The notes beneath the pieces were generated by a model that made no database searches, was not told the origin of the DNA, and worked only from the letters and a program-made list of their open reading frames with translations. A stretch of DNA of 64,000 nt from Rutpela maculata (taxonomy: Eukaryota; Arthropoda; Insecta; Coleoptera; Cerambycidae): NCBI GenBank assembly GCA_936432065.2, contig OW386290.2:137899677-137963676 (forward strand), given 5' to 3'. Position 1 is the stretch's first letter. Each line of letters starts with the position of its first letter. Below are positions 44,991-55,717 of this stretch, piece by piece. The translations under genes and the position numbers were made by a program.

Positions 44991-44997
44991 TCAACTA

Positions 44998-45058
44998 ACT
45001 TAAAAAAAAACAACCTAAAAAACAACCTAAAAACACCCTAAAAAATAACCCTAGAAAA
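44998..45058 (+). repeat. Short CCTAA-containing tandem repeat
   Basis: AACCTAAAAAACAACCTAAA then AACACCCTAAAAAATAACCC: four CCTAA motifs spaced about 11 bp. CCTAA is the complement of the insect telomere unit TTAGG, but the spacing is not telomeric, so it is more likely an A-rich tail with chance similarity. Confidence 0.6.
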
Positions 45059-45203
45059 AAATGAAAAAAGTTTTTTCCCCGACAAGGAACGAACCCGGCC
45101 CACCCGATTCATAAGCGCTGAAGCTGAAGCTGAACAAGAATTTATTATAATTAGAAGTACAATTATGTGCCTCCCCAAAGCCTGGTCCGGAGCCAGGCAG
45201 ACA

Positions 45204-45226
45204 ACCACGGCGCGCAGCGCCGTGGT
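45204..45226. repeat. GC-rich hairpin in the LINE 3' region
   Basis: ACCACGGCG and CGCCGTGGT are perfect 9-bp arms around CGCAG. It lies in the probable 3' untranslated region of the LINE on the - strand (45010-45645), where it could act as an RNA stem recognised by the reverse transcriptase. GC content is far above the surroundings. Confidence 0.7.
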
Positions 45227-45644
45227 GAATGTGGGTCTGGACGCGACAGGTTCCATTCGGCTTAACGAGTGTTTTTGAGTCAATGCTCCTGTTTAAAAAT
45301 TAAAAACTTAACATTAACAATAAACAATTTAAATATAATATACAAAGATATTTAAAAATAATTGAAATAAAACTTCTTAAAATTAATTGTTGCACACACG
45401 CACTAAAAAATTTGGATTGTTGGCACGGGAAAACAAAACTCAACGAAAAATCCCGTTCGAAACAATTCCACCCTGGTGGTCTTACTGCCGCCAGGAAAAT
45501 GTGGTGAAATAGAAGTTTTCTTATATGTTCAGATTTGAAGAAATTTTTCGGCCTAAAGGGATTTAAAAAACCAAAGAGGACAAAAAGGACAAACAAGAAC
45601 AAAATTAAACAAATAGGGAGAGGATAGAAGAAGGTAAGTTTAGT

Positions 45645-47145
45645 TTAGTTGAGGTATGGTAGGGTGTGTCGAATATCGAAAAGGATTGCATTATGCTCTC
45701 TGATTCGGGTTATGTTGCGGGTTAGCGGATTATCGCCCAGTTTGAATTGATAGAATCTTTTAGGTATTTCTTGGACGTAGTCCGCTAGTGGGGTTATGTC
45801 GTGGCAACGATCATATAAATCTCTGAGGGAGATGTATCTGCCGAATCAGAAATGAGGCGCATGAATTTATGTTCTAAATCTTTTAATTTTCGCATTGTCG
45901 TGGCCGATATGCTGCACCACACCGGAGCCGCATATATGATGGCCGGCCTGATCACCATCGTGTACAGCAATTTCTTAATTGTCCTGTTAAGTCCGCTACC
46001 CCTGGCCAGGAGCGGGTACAGATTCCTGGACATGGAGTAGACCTTGCGTACTGTTTCGTTAATATGTATGTTAAACGTCGGTCGTTTGTCCAAGTTAACC
46101 CCCAAATACTTTACGCACTGTTTAATTGGAATTTGTTGCACCCCGATCAAAATTGGCGTTAAGATGCGGTTCTCTGTGAACCGGTGCATGAATAGAATCG
46201 ACTCAGACTTCTCGGCGTTGATCCGAATCCACTTGTTGTAATACGCCATGGCACAGGCCATGTGCGCCTTCAGCAGCATATTAGCCGCTTGTGCGTTGTG
46301 CGAATGCGCGTACATCGCTGTGTCGTCGGCGCACTTAGCAAGGTTCGTATTCGGGAACTCCGGGAAGTCAGAGACGTACAAGTTGTACGGTTTCGGTGAC
46401 AGGCACGGCCCCTGGGGGACGCCAGCGCGAATGTTCCGCCGAGTTGATAGTTTATTATTCACTCTGACCTGCACCGATCTATCTGTCAGGAAAGAGTGAA
46501 TAAGTTTGGTTATGTGCATGGGAAAGTCCAGTGTGTTTAGTTTATGGAGCAGCCCCGGGATCCATACAGTATCCAAAGTGTTCTCAATATCGAGGAGCAC
46601 CATGACGGTGCTCTTCCCGAGGTTGTATTGCACCTTGACGTCATTCACGACCTGACGACCTGCTGCACAGTGCTCCTGCCCAGCCTAAAGCCGAATTGGC
46701 ACTCGTCGTCGATGTGAAGTTCATCCTGAACAGACTTTAATCTGTTCAGGATGATCTTCTCCACCAACTTGGAGATCGCTGGAAGTAACGATATTGGTCG
46801 ATAACTGCCAGCGAGCTTCGCATTCTTTTTCGGTTTCCAGATTTGCACGACCACGGCGCATTTCCACTGGCTAGGCCAGTGTTGCAGTCGCAGGATTGCG
46901 CTGATAATATACGTCAATTGCACAATATCTTTTCTCGGGAGATATTTGAGCAGCTTGTATTCGATGCCTTTTGAACCAGGGGCTTTGTCATTCGGTAATG
47001 TCCGGACAATGCCAGCCACTTCCACATGACATTTAAGAATTCGCGTCTGGTCAATTGGACGTCATGGCCAATTATTTCGTTAATTTTATTTTCTATGCGG
47101 TCGTGCTCAATGTTGATAGGTATTTGTACGTTGTGTACCGTGGTA
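45645..47145 (-). pseudogene. Jockey-type LINE reverse transcriptase, 5'-truncated and frameshifted
   Basis: Read on the - strand: DVQLTRREFLN, a shift near 47035, EVAGIVRTLPNDKAPGSKGI, SYRPISLLPAISKLVEKII and ECQFGFRLGRST. After a shift near 46648: MVLLDIENTLDTVW, RAGVPQGPCLSPKPYNLYVS, LAKCADDTAMYAHS (catalytic box with Cys for Tyr: C-A-D-D), CVKYLGVNLDKRPTF and IRPAIIYAAPVWC. After a shift near 45838: LYDRCHDITPLADYVQEIPK, RFYQFKLGDNPLTR, stopping at about 45645. This is the palm, thumb and C-terminal linker of a Jockey/I-group element; endonuclease and ORF1 are missing. It is more GC-rich than the flanks. Confidence 0.85.
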
Positions 47146-47149
47146 CACC

Positions 47150-47378
47150 TTCAGTACATACCCAAACGGAAGTACTATGGGCCTCAGGGTCTCAAGAAAG
47201 TTATAATCAGGTGTCTCGCCCCCCAAAAACATAGATCTACACCCAAAAAGGATCTCGCTACGACGACTGAAATGGAATTAATAGTCCAAAATGACATTAG
47301 GTACCAAACTGCACTTTGCGCGACTGTACAGAAGTTAAAAGTGACTGATGCGATGGGCTCCTATTCTGAATATGGTCC
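47150..47378 (+). repeat. Segment C, copy 2, running into the right TIR
   Basis: YYGPQGLKKVIIRCLAPQKH, STPKKDLATTTEMELIVQND, QTALCATVQKLKVTD on the + strand; inverted relative to 44720-44990. It continues without a gap into TCCTTAGGTCCCTACTGAC of the right TIR. Confidence 0.65.
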
Positions 47379-47470
47379 TTAGGTCCCTACTGACACGACA
47401 GAAAAGAGAAATCGCTTTTAACCGCTTGTGCATAATTCTTGTCAAGTTAGGGTCTAATCCGCCTAACTAT

Positions 47471-47600
47471 AGGTAACACTGTCGAAGTATTGGATTACAT
47501 GATAGGGTTCTTAGCATTTTATAGCAAAAAAATATATTGAAAATACTTAATACTTAATACAATAATTTATTTAAAATCAGTCATTTACAACAATTATACA
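47471..47600 (+). repeat. Right half of dispersed repeat B
   Basis: GTAACACTGTCGAAGTATTG, ATTACATGATAGGGTTCTTA and GCAAAAAAATATATTGAAAA match 63295-63360 and 63525-63600. It completes the unit begun at 41540. Confidence 0.8.
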
Positions 47601-47689
47601 GGCCGACATATCCTATTATATGTTTTTTGACATGCTGAAACCGATTCTAATATTAAAAGAATCTATCGCATCAGTTTTTGTCTGCCACC

Positions 47690-47965
47690 CCATCCCTATT
47701 ATCCTCTAAAAAAGGCAAAAAGGTCTTGTGCTGAGGTTCTGATCTAATTTTCTGACACGACAGAATTTTTCTTTTGCCCAAAATTAGCTTCATCAAAATA
47801 CTTCAGAAAACTTAGATCAAAACCTTAGGAGAAGACCTTTTCCCTCCTTATAGAGGATAAAAGGGTATAAAAAACGGTATAAAAAATTTTGTCCAAAATT
47901 AGCTTCAGTGCGTCAAAATACTTCTATAAAGTTAGATCAGAACCTAGGACAAGCCCTTTTTTTGC
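47690..47965 (+). repeat. Two-copy imperfect repeat of about 115 bp
   Basis: CCAAAATTAGCTTCATCAAA / ATACTTCAGAAAACTTAGATCA... at 47778 recurs as CCAAAATTAGCTTCAGTGCG / TCAAAATACTTCTATAAAGT at 47894. The second copy runs directly into the LINE fragment. Confidence 0.6.
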
Positions 47966-48335
47966 CCTTTGCAGCGAGAATTATAACAGATCTTCTGACA
48001 GGACACTTTCCTGCTAAGAAGCACCTATATACAATCGGAAAGTTTGCTGGCGACCTTAATTGCAGACTGTGCGGCAAGGTACCGGAAACTGTAAAGCGGC
48101 TACGAGGCGCTGGACCGCAGATCTACGGGCAGACCTGTATCATGTTGTCAGTGGCACAGGAATATTAAAATGGGCAGGGTAAGAGAAGGAGAGCACAATA
48201 GGCCCAGGAGGCTGCAGAGTATTTTAATGGCGAGCCCTGGGAGGAAGAGTTTTAATCAGTAAGAGTCTGACACTTCTTATACCAGCGATGGAAGCCCATG
48301 AGGGTGCCTCTCCTCGATAAAAAAAACACACTTAT
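47965..48335 (+). pseudogene. LINE 3' end (RNase H/linker C-terminus and 3' UTR)
   Basis: ARIITDLLTGHFPAKKHLYT, IGKFAGDLNCRLCG, then KVPETVKRL: the T-G-H...L-x-x-I-G...C-R-L-C-G block at the end of R1/Jockey-type ORF2. The frame is lost after about 48110. The untranslated part (GAGTTTTAATCAGTAAGAGT, CTGACACTTCTTATACCAGC, GATGGAAGCCCATGAGGGTG) ends in A-rich TAAAAAAAACAC, a pattern I know from 3' ends of insect R1-like LINEs. Upstream domains are absent, as in usual 5' truncation. Confidence 0.7.
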
Positions 48336-48984
48336 GCTAATTAAAAAAGTCATTAAAATTAATTTAATAACAGTTTTGTTTATACTTTCAAAGTAGTATT
48401 AAATTAATAATATTAGCTTTGTAGTATGGCGACAAACACAGTAAAAACTCTTAGAAAACGGTTATTAGTGAAACAGTTTTGTAATTTGGTATACTGATTT
48501 CTGTCATTAAAATGACTATTTTTCCGAGCAACGCCAAATCAAAATGGCTTCCGGTTTCAAGATGGCGGCTGTTTTTGAAAATTTAAAAGATCGATGTTTC
48601 TGCCAAACTATTGATTTTATGAAAAAAAGTTATTAAGAGAAATTGTTCCTCATTAAATTTTGTATAAGAAAGTTCTTGTAAGTTTTTTTCTAAAACTAAA
48701 AATTAAGACTCTAAAAATATCACAAAGTTTCTTGTGATATTTTACAAAATACGCAAAGTAATGTTCTATACTTCTCATAATAATTATCCTTTGACAATAA
48801 AGTAACAATCATAGTTGAATTATAGAATAAATTAAATGATTAGGAGGCATAATATTTTAAATTTCGGTCCTGTAAGCGAATCGCGTAGACAAAATATACC
48901 ATTATTAACTGAAAATTAGACAAATATTACACTGGAAAGTAACTACGGCTGCCTAATTTACTGCGGTCCCGCTTTAGTCCATCT

Positions 48985-50055
48985 ACTTTTGCCTAAAGGA
49001 GTTTCGAAATTTGAAGAATATTCAGAAAAAAATTTCAGGCACATATTAAACATAATACTGTCAAATTAAAAGCCAAACGTGTCGACATTGTATGGGATCT
49101 GTAGACAAAAGACAGTTTAAAAAGCCGTACGAGAGAAACTAGAGGAGTCGGAATAAGAAGGCAAGTCCGTAGAAACAATATACTACCAATGAATTGGCCA
49201 GAATTTCTGAAAAACGCTGAAAATATAACAGAATTATTTTGTTTATTGGCAAATGATATAACAACATCTAATAACTTTAGTTCTGTAGAAATTGTGACAA
49301 CTGTTGGGAGAAGAAATTGCGAAAAATAGCTATTGCAATACTGCTCTAAAATCCTGCAATCTAGAAGAAGCAGATACAGGACTAATATTGCATATTAATG
49401 ATTGTGTTCAACAAGGTTGGAAGGACATTTATATCAGAACTGTCGACACTGACGTAGTAGTACTGGCGGTTTAATTTTTTTACTGTTTGTATAAAGAAGG
49501 GCTGAAGAGTTTGAATATAGAGTTTGGGGCTAATAATTATTTTAGAGTATTAAAGGTGCATGAGAGATGAGAAAGCAAGTGTGATGCATTACGAGGTTTC
49601 CACTCCCTAACGAGAGTTTCCTTTTCTTCTGCTTGGGAGACATGGACGATATATCCAGAAGTAACAGAAGCTTTTACGTTCATTTCGAAACCTCAAGAAA
49701 ATATTCCTGATAAAATTTTAAACTTATTCCAATCGTTTGTTGTTTTAATGTACTGCAATACTTCTGCCTGCACTGAAATAAATCAGGCACGAAAGGAACT
49801 GTTTACTTCCAAGAACAGGACAACGTGTAGCATCCCCCCTTCAACACATTTTACGGGCTAGCTTCCAAAGTGGGCACATTTGGGGACAGTGTCTGACATC
49901 AAATTTGATTTTGCCTAATCTTGAAAAATGGGGATGGTGCCTGTCCGAAAATGTTTAGGTGCCAAAATGGTCAACATTTTCGGAAGTATCTAAAGCCCTT
50001 AGACAATCAATTCAATGTATTGCAAAAAAGGATGCATTGAAACCAAATGTACCCA
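48985..50055 (+). pseudogene. E1 gene remnant: middle and C-terminal part of protein family X
   Basis: Readable across many breaks: GVSKFEEYSEK, RVDIVWDL, RETRGVGIRRQVRRNNILPM, NWPEFLKNAENITELFCLL, LEEADTGLILHINDCVQQGW, IYIRTVDTDVVVLAV, CDALRGFHSLT, WETWTIYPEVTEAF, QARKELFTSKNR, SGHIWGQCL and EKWGWCLSENV. I recognise this series (…REKRG…, EADTR-x-L-L-H, S-x-DTDV-x-V-L, AF-x-GCD, QAGHxWGQ, WGW) from a large family of unnamed metazoan proteins. The EADT/DTDV acidic residues resemble a PIN/FEN1-type nuclease core (inference). At least five frameshifts or stops. Confidence 0.75.
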
Positions 50056-50531
50056 AGCAACACAGTGTGGTATAATAAACGAATTAAAATCTGTCCGCTT
50101 TTCTGAATATACTTTATATATACGTGAAAATCTCGGTGCCATAAACGTATACTGCCGGTATATGATAAACTATTAAACAAATTAAAAAAAAAAAAAACTG
50201 TGAAAATCAATTGAAAAAATTGATTTGGCATAAGAAAGTCATTAAAAACGTATAAAAATTATATCTGAAATATTAGTTATATGGTAACGTTGAATACACG
50301 TTTTTTTTTAAATATCAATATAACGTATATTAAACGTTAAAGGGAAACGTCATATAACAATCTTTTAAGACTGATTGAAAATCTTTAAATAAACAGGATT
50401 GAAATATACCAAAACTGTATGTTTCATTATTTAAAATCGGCAAAAATATTGTAATTTTCAATTAAAGTTTAAGGACGTGATAAACATTACGTATAAAAAT
50501 GCTTATTATATAATAATATACCATATATGTA

Positions 50532-51830
50532 CAGTGTGTCCCCGGATGGAGTTGACGAGAGGAAAAACATCTCTATTATTGATTTTACGACGAAAAGTTA
50601 TTCTTTATAAAAAATTTTGCTTGTCGAAAAAATGAATTTACCATATAAAAATCTTAGATCAGACGTACTGGGTGTTAATAAATTAAGAAAACATCAAAAT
50701 GCCTCAAGAGAGATGTACCTTTATTTATTATTTTGGACAAAATGTTTATAAAATAAAGTTGTTCATAATCCAAAATAAAGCCTAAATACAAATTATGAAG
50801 TCTAAATTTTGACTTTTACATTTATGTCAACTTACATATTTTTTCAAACATTAACATAACATAATAACATTCACTTCAACGATTGTGGAAAAACAATTTA
50901 TTCTACATAGCCTCCTCCAACCTCAACACATTTCTCCATCCTTTTAAGAAATTCACCATGGACCTTACGAATGGTTGAGGGTACATTCCCTTTATTCACC
51001 GCGTCTTGTATTCGTGCTTTTAGTGTTTCTCGATCATGCGGCAGGTCATCTGCATAAACTTTCTGTTTTAAAACACCCCACAGAACAAAATCCTTTGGTG
51101 TAAGGTCTGGTGATCTTGCAGAAAATTAATTGGAGCATATCTTCCCATCCATCTGGCTCCGAAGTGATCTGTCAACCACTACCGTACCAAAACTGAGGAA
51201 CGAGCTGGGCAACCGTCTTGCTGCCAAAAAATGTTACGCCTTATTTCCGGTTGCAGAGTGTTTATAAATGGCAATACAAAGTTTTCCAAAAAGTTCAAAT
51301 AAACATACTGATTTAAATTTTCTTCTAAGAAATATGGACCAACGATTCGATCATAAAAAATCCCACACCATACATTCACTTTTTCATAACGTTGTCTTCG
51401 TTTGTGAATGACATTGTTTGGATTTTCAAAAGCCCAATAACTTTTGTGATGAAACGTGGAAATTGGTACAAAATGTTGCTTCGTCAGTAAAAAAAAAAAC
51501 AATCTGTGAAAACTTCTATCTACGAGGTCATTCTCATCGACTCATAAACAAAAATTCAATTGCTTCTCTTCATCTCCATTTTCAAGTGTATGTCTGAACC
51601 TTGGCTTAAACGGTCGAACTTTGTTTTCCATATAAATTCTCTGTAAATGACTTTTACTTACTTCCAGTCTTTGTCAGCATTTCCGTAAAGATAATTTCGG
51701 GTTTTCTATTACTGAATTTATTGCCAAAAGTGTTGCCGCATCGTCTTCATTGTACTTTTTCTTGGGCTTTTTGACATCCAATACATATCCAGTTTCATTG
51801 AATTTTTTTGCAAGTTCGGGGGACACACTG
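50532..51830 (-). mobile_element. Tc1/mariner-type transposon, 1.3 kb, nested in E1
   Basis: Ends CAGTGTGTCCCCGGAT (left) and TTCGGGGGACACACTG (right) form inverted repeats; TA flanks both sides (50530-50531 and 51831-51832). Length and TA duplication are typical of Tc1/mariner. The gene is on the - strand. It inserted into E1 between its gene and right TIR. Confidence 0.9.
50900..51815 (-). pseudogene. Mariner-type transposase, frameshifted
   Basis: N-terminal helix-turn-helix part: PELAKKFNETGYVLDVKKPK and DDAATLLAINSVIENPKLSL. Break near 51674. Middle: LEVSKSHLQRIYMENKVRPF. Catalytic part: YEKVNVWCGIFYDRIVGPYF (first Asp region nearby), LENFVLPFINTL and IFWQQDGCPAR (second Asp). After a stop near 51179 come ARWMGRYAPINFLQDHQTLH and traces of a YADDLPHD-like segment. 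DDE/D transposase of the IS630/Tc1/mariner group. Several shifts and stops, so inactive. Confidence 0.8.
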
Positions 51831-52139
51831 TATATATTGATACTAAAAATATACCCAATATACGTATAATACATCATAAATATACTAATGTGTGTTGCTT
51901 GGGTGGTTGTAAAAATCCTGCTTGTAATGCACGTTACTTTGCACAAATTGTAAAGAGGATGCAACTAATTAAAAAAACGTATGTTAAGTCTAACTAAAAA
52001 AATCTTTACCTATTTTTATTAAATTATTTTTAGGTTGAAAAATAATGTGTCTTTAGTTTCTCGTAAAGGAATACTCAACAAGAACATTATAGTTATTGAT
52101 TTAGATTGTAAAATATACATAAAATCATTTTCTAGTATT

Positions 52140-52470
52140 TTTCCATGTAGCGGCCTTATTTTTAGTGTTAGGTAAATATACGGCATACAGATTTTTTATT
52201 CAAATTTTAATGTAGAATGTTTTTCTTAACAATTTTTTCTGTAACAGTAATTATTTAGTTGAAAAACTTGTAAACTTTTAAATTATAAATAGAAAGTAAC
52301 TTTTTTATATTTTTCTATGTACCGCCTTTATTTTTAGCTTTAGGTAAAAAGACGTATCAGATCTTTTTCAGAATTTAATTTGGAACAATTTTTCTTAACA
52401 CCTTTTTTTTTTGTAACATCTATAGTTTCGATAGAAAACTCGTTGTTTTTAATTTTCTAAACCGACCGCC
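52140..52470 (-). repeat. Subterminal two-copy repeat in the right arm of E1
   Basis: TTTTTCCATGTAGCGGCCTT / ATTTTTAGTGTTAGGTAAAT at 52138 and TTTTTCTATGTACCGCCTTT / ATTTTTAGCTTTAGGTAAAA at 52310, each followed by an AATTT...TTTTTCTTAACA block. Period about 172 bp. Confidence 0.75.
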
Positions 52471-52967
52471 ATTTTGAAACCGGAAGCCATTTTGATTTGG
52501 CGCTGCTCGGAAAAAATAGTCGTTTTAATAACAGAAATCAGTATACCAAATTACAAGACTGTTTCACTACTAACTAGCCGTTTCTTTCTGGGTTGCTGCT
52601 AAACTAGGGTGGCATGTGCCTTTGCCTTATATTCAGATAATTTCTCAGTAGTCACGTTGCCGAGCCATGTAACCTTGAATGAGGGTACAACTTTTATTTT
52701 ACGATTGATTCTAGTATTGTTTGATATACTTAACCATAATCCGTCGGGTGCCAGATTGGCACCCTTGGGCAATTTAAAATATCGAAGGTCAAAGGTCACG
52801 GAGGTCAAAAAAGCTGAACCACTTATTTTATTGCGATCTAAGGGTAATCGGTCAACCCAAATAAAATATTTGTAGTTAGATATTATAATATATATTATTT
52901 ACATTGTATTTTATTATATTATATTATTATACATACATATATATTTTTTTAAGAAGAAGTGTTACCA

Positions 52968-53143
52968 GCATGTTATTTCAAGCAGAATCAAGTGTGGAAT
53001 CGCTTTTTTGCAGTGTTGAAAAAGTGTAATAGTTAGATAAATATTTGATTATGTGTAGATCTTTGTAACGGTATATTACACTTTGTCAACACTACAAAAA
53101 AAGCGATTCCACATTTGATTCTGTCTGAAATAACACGTTGTTA
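52968..53143. mobile_element. Foldback MITE inside E2
   Basis: GCAGAATCAAGTGTGGAATC / GCTTTTTTGCAGTGTTG at 52982 pairs with CAACACTACAAAAAAAGCGA / TTCCACATTTGATTCTG at 53088. The arms are about 65 bp. It lies between the left TIR and the gene. Confidence 0.85.
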
Positions 53144-53164
53144 ACTCACGCAGATTAAACAAAC

Positions 53165-54740
53165 ATGGCTGAAGAGACCAATCGCTGCTTCTTTAACTAC
53201 AATCGTACTGGTTCACTGGTAACTGGTGGAGAAGATCGACTAAAGAAGATTGCTGTGAACAGTAGACAGTAGACATACGCAAATTGAAGATGGTTTGCAA
53301 GATGGAAGTTTGCAGAATTTGCAATTTCACAAGGTGTGTGTAAGCAATTATACATCCAAGGATCGCATTAAGCGTGCAGTGAAGAAGAAAAATGATGAAC
53401 AGCTTCAAACAGCTTCCAGCAATAAACCCAAGCGTACCAGACGATCACATGAGCGGTTTCAGTTTCTTGTTGACTGTTTCTTTTGTGGGCAGGAAAGTCT
53501 GCCACTTGACCCTAAACACCCAAAACGGTGGAATAAATTCAGAGAGTGCAGACATTGGATCAAAAGAGAGGTGACATATTTAAGAAAAACATTATTCAAG
53601 TTTGCAATGATCGCGGTGACGAATGGGGGGATGAGGTTTGCTTACGTGTTATGGGAGCATCGAATGATCTACATGCAGCAGATGGACGATACCATCTTTC
53701 ATGCTACACAAAGTTTATGCCAGCTCGAAATGTTAGGAGTGCACAGAACAAAGGGGTCGTTAGTGTGTCAAGTAAAGAAGATGAAGGTTTGACAATTGTC
53801 ATCTCCACTATGAACAGTGATCGTAGTCGTATGTGGAACTCTGTAGAGCTATATGCTACGTACATGGACAATGGTGGTACAAGATGCCGTAGAAGTTTAA
53901 TTTGTGATCTGACAGACTATTTTGGTAATGATCTTTTGGTTCTCAGTTCATTAGGAATAGCTAGTATTCTTTGCTTCCGTAAAGAAGCAGCACACATTCT
54001 TCATTTTGAAGATTATCAGGATGATGACTTCACCGTGGTCAGAATGGCTTCTACAATTAAGGCTGAAATTAAAGCAGTTTCTGTTGGACAAATGAAGGAT
54101 TATACTACACGAATTTCCACCGACGATGCGACGAAAGCGACAAGTGAAACATTGATAAGCCATCTACAAGTTTCTCTTGGTGTAACACTTCATCACGGTT
54201 ATTCATCAAGACAACTTATTGACTTGCTCTATAGCTTTGGAATTTGTTGCAGCTATGACGAAGTAATGAGGTACAAATCATCAGTAGCAACTACAGTTTG
54301 CTGTAACATGCAATCAGGAAACTTTAAACTACAGGGGATAAATAACTTGAAATCCGACTGTCTGATTCAAACGGTAGTAGACAATTATGATATACAGATC
54401 TCATCAGCAAATGGACCGAAATCGACACATTCCCTTGCTATGATAGTAGCACAACAGTCTACGGATTCTGATAATGTAGAATCTGCTGAGACAATTAAAC
54501 GTCTATAAAAGGTCAAAACTATTACTCTTAAACTACCTGACTTACAAATCCAACATTACCATGGTACTAAACAACCATCTATGCCCAATGCTGCAGCAAC
54601 AAGGATTGTTCAGCCATTAGCAGTTTTGGCACGAACAGTTGTATCACTTCGAACAGCTAGAGCTAGTGATTTCAATTTTTTTAAACAAATGTCTGAAAAT
54701 CCAAGTAACACGCCAGAATATGGTGGCTTCATATACAATA
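53165..54740 (+). pseudogene. E2 gene remnant: N-terminal half of protein family X
   Basis: ATG at 53165 (MAEETNRCFFNYNRTGSLVT). The frame is lost at a 7-bp direct duplication AGTAGAC-AGTAGAC (about 53262-53275), again near 53549 (one base missing), and a TAA interrupts at 54506. Motifs: VDCFFCGQESLPLDPKHP (Cys pair), RGDIFKKNIIQVCNDRGDEW, ASNDLHAADGRYHLSCYTKF (HAADxRYHxxC, likely metal-binding), HHGYSSRQLIDLLYSFGICC, SYDEVMRYKSSVATT, IQISSANGPKSTHSLAMIVA and KLPDLQIQHYHGTKQPSMPN. This is the N-terminal half of the family whose C-terminal half is found in E1 and E3. Coding similarity stops at the right TIR, so the C-terminal half has been deleted. Confidence 0.8.
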
Positions 54741-55012
54741 TATGTTATTATATCTTACTACAAATATTTGATTTGGGTGGACCTATTTCTCTTAATTCGC
54801 AATAAAATAGGTGGTTCAGCTTTTTTTACCCTCGTGACCTTTGACCTTCAATAGATTAAATTGCCCAAGGGTGCCAAACTGGCACCCCACGGATTATGGT
54901 TCAGTATATCAAACAAGACTAGAATCAATCATAAAATAAAAGTTGTACCCTCATTCAAGGTCCAAGCTTTTTTCCTTAGTTGGCGACGTGACTACAGGGG
55001 ATTATTATTCCA

Positions 55013-55717
55013 TACAGGGTGTTTCAAATAGATTGGGACAACGCTTAGCCGTGGATTCTTGACATCAAAACAGGTCAATTTAACCCAAAAAGTAGTGGTT
55101 TAACTCTTTTCGTTTTTAAGATACGGGTGGTATAATAAAAAAAATCATATTCGTATTTTGCCTCTATCTTGGAGATTATTATACGTATCTACAACAAGCA
55201 CTTCGACGATTTCAACACATCATATTTGACGTAAACCTACTAGATAGAAAATATAATTGAATTTCTTCGAACTGGTGTGTGACAAAGTTGTAAATCGCGT
55301 ATATCTCTGAAAGGGTGCATTTTATCGAGTTTAAACAAGTACCTTTTCCTTAGGAAATTTAATTACGTTTCGATTCTAATAGAAGACAGTGTCCAAAACC
55401 AACCTCAAAAAAGTTATTGCTAATAATACACTTAAAATAGTAAAAGTATTGTAACTAGCGCCATCTATAAAATGTGACATCGGCAATATCATCATTGTAA
55501 TCAACGACCTGAAAAATATGTCGTTACCAACTTTGACGTAGGTAGGTATAATAGTCCCGAAGATAGAGACAAAATACGAATATAAATTTTTCCATTCATC
55601 ACCCTGTATCTTGAAGACGAAAAGAGTTAGACCGCTACTTTTTGGGTTAAATCGACTTGTTTTGGTGTCAATAATCCACGGGTAAGCGTTGTCCTAATCT
55701 TTTCGAAACACCCTGTA
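55013..55717. mobile_element. MITE with long TIRs (about 700 bp, TA-flanked)
   Basis: TA-CAGGGTGTTTCAAATAGATT on the left and CTTTTCGAAACACCCTG-TA on the right. Pairing continues through ACAACGCTTAGCCGTGGATT, AAGTAGTGGTTTAACTCTTT and ATTCGTATTTTGCCTCTATC (arms about 190 bp). The middle is unique AT-rich DNA. Confidence 0.85.

Larger units (their letters stand above)
41711..47470. mobile_element. Composite TIR element of about 5.8 kb inserted in repeat B
   Basis: The left end TAGTCCGGCGGTGTAAGAAT and the reverse complement of the right end TAGTTAGGCGGATTAGACCC share their start and then align again from AAGAATTATGCA (left 41730) through AAGCGGTTAAAAGCGATTTC and CAGTAGGGACCTAAGGACC. The right TIR is about 90 bp; the left lacks about 16 bp. 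The inside holds a gene-free 2.9 kb (41806-44700), segment C and its inverted partner, and a Jockey-type LINE. The repeat it interrupts continues on both sides, which gives the borders. Confidence 0.75.
48420..52605. mobile_element. Long-TIR element E1 (about 4.2 kb)
   Basis: The arms pair from GTGAAACAGTTTTGTAATTT, GGTATACTGATTTCTGTCAT, GAGCAACGCCAAATCAAAAT and GGCTTCCGGTTTCAAGATGG (48468-48570) to their complements at 52470-52575, and on to AAATTGTTCCTCATTAAATT (48648; partner about 52360). The TIR is at least 250 bp. Outermost bases are uncertain (about 48425 and 52602). It contains a decayed gene (48985-50055) and a later Tc1/mariner insertion (50532-51830). Confidence 0.8.
52648..54995. 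mobile_element. Long-TIR element E2 (about 2.35 kb)
   Basis: Arms: GTAGTCACGTTGCC ... GAATGAGGGTACAACTTTTA ... GGGTGCCAGATTGGCACCCT ... AAAAGCTGAACCACTTATTT on the left (52648-52880), with complements at 54760-54995 (AAATAGGTGGTTCAGC ... GGTGCCAAACTGGCACCCC ... CGTGACTAC). The arms are about 240 bp with about one mismatch in ten. It starts only about 45 bp after the end of E1. The TIR sequence differs from that of E1, so they are different families. Confidence 0.85.

Noticed and set aside
44998..45058. Interstitial telomere repeat (TTAGG)n
   Set aside because: The CCTAA motifs are spaced 11 bp apart with A-rich filler; not tandem pentamers.
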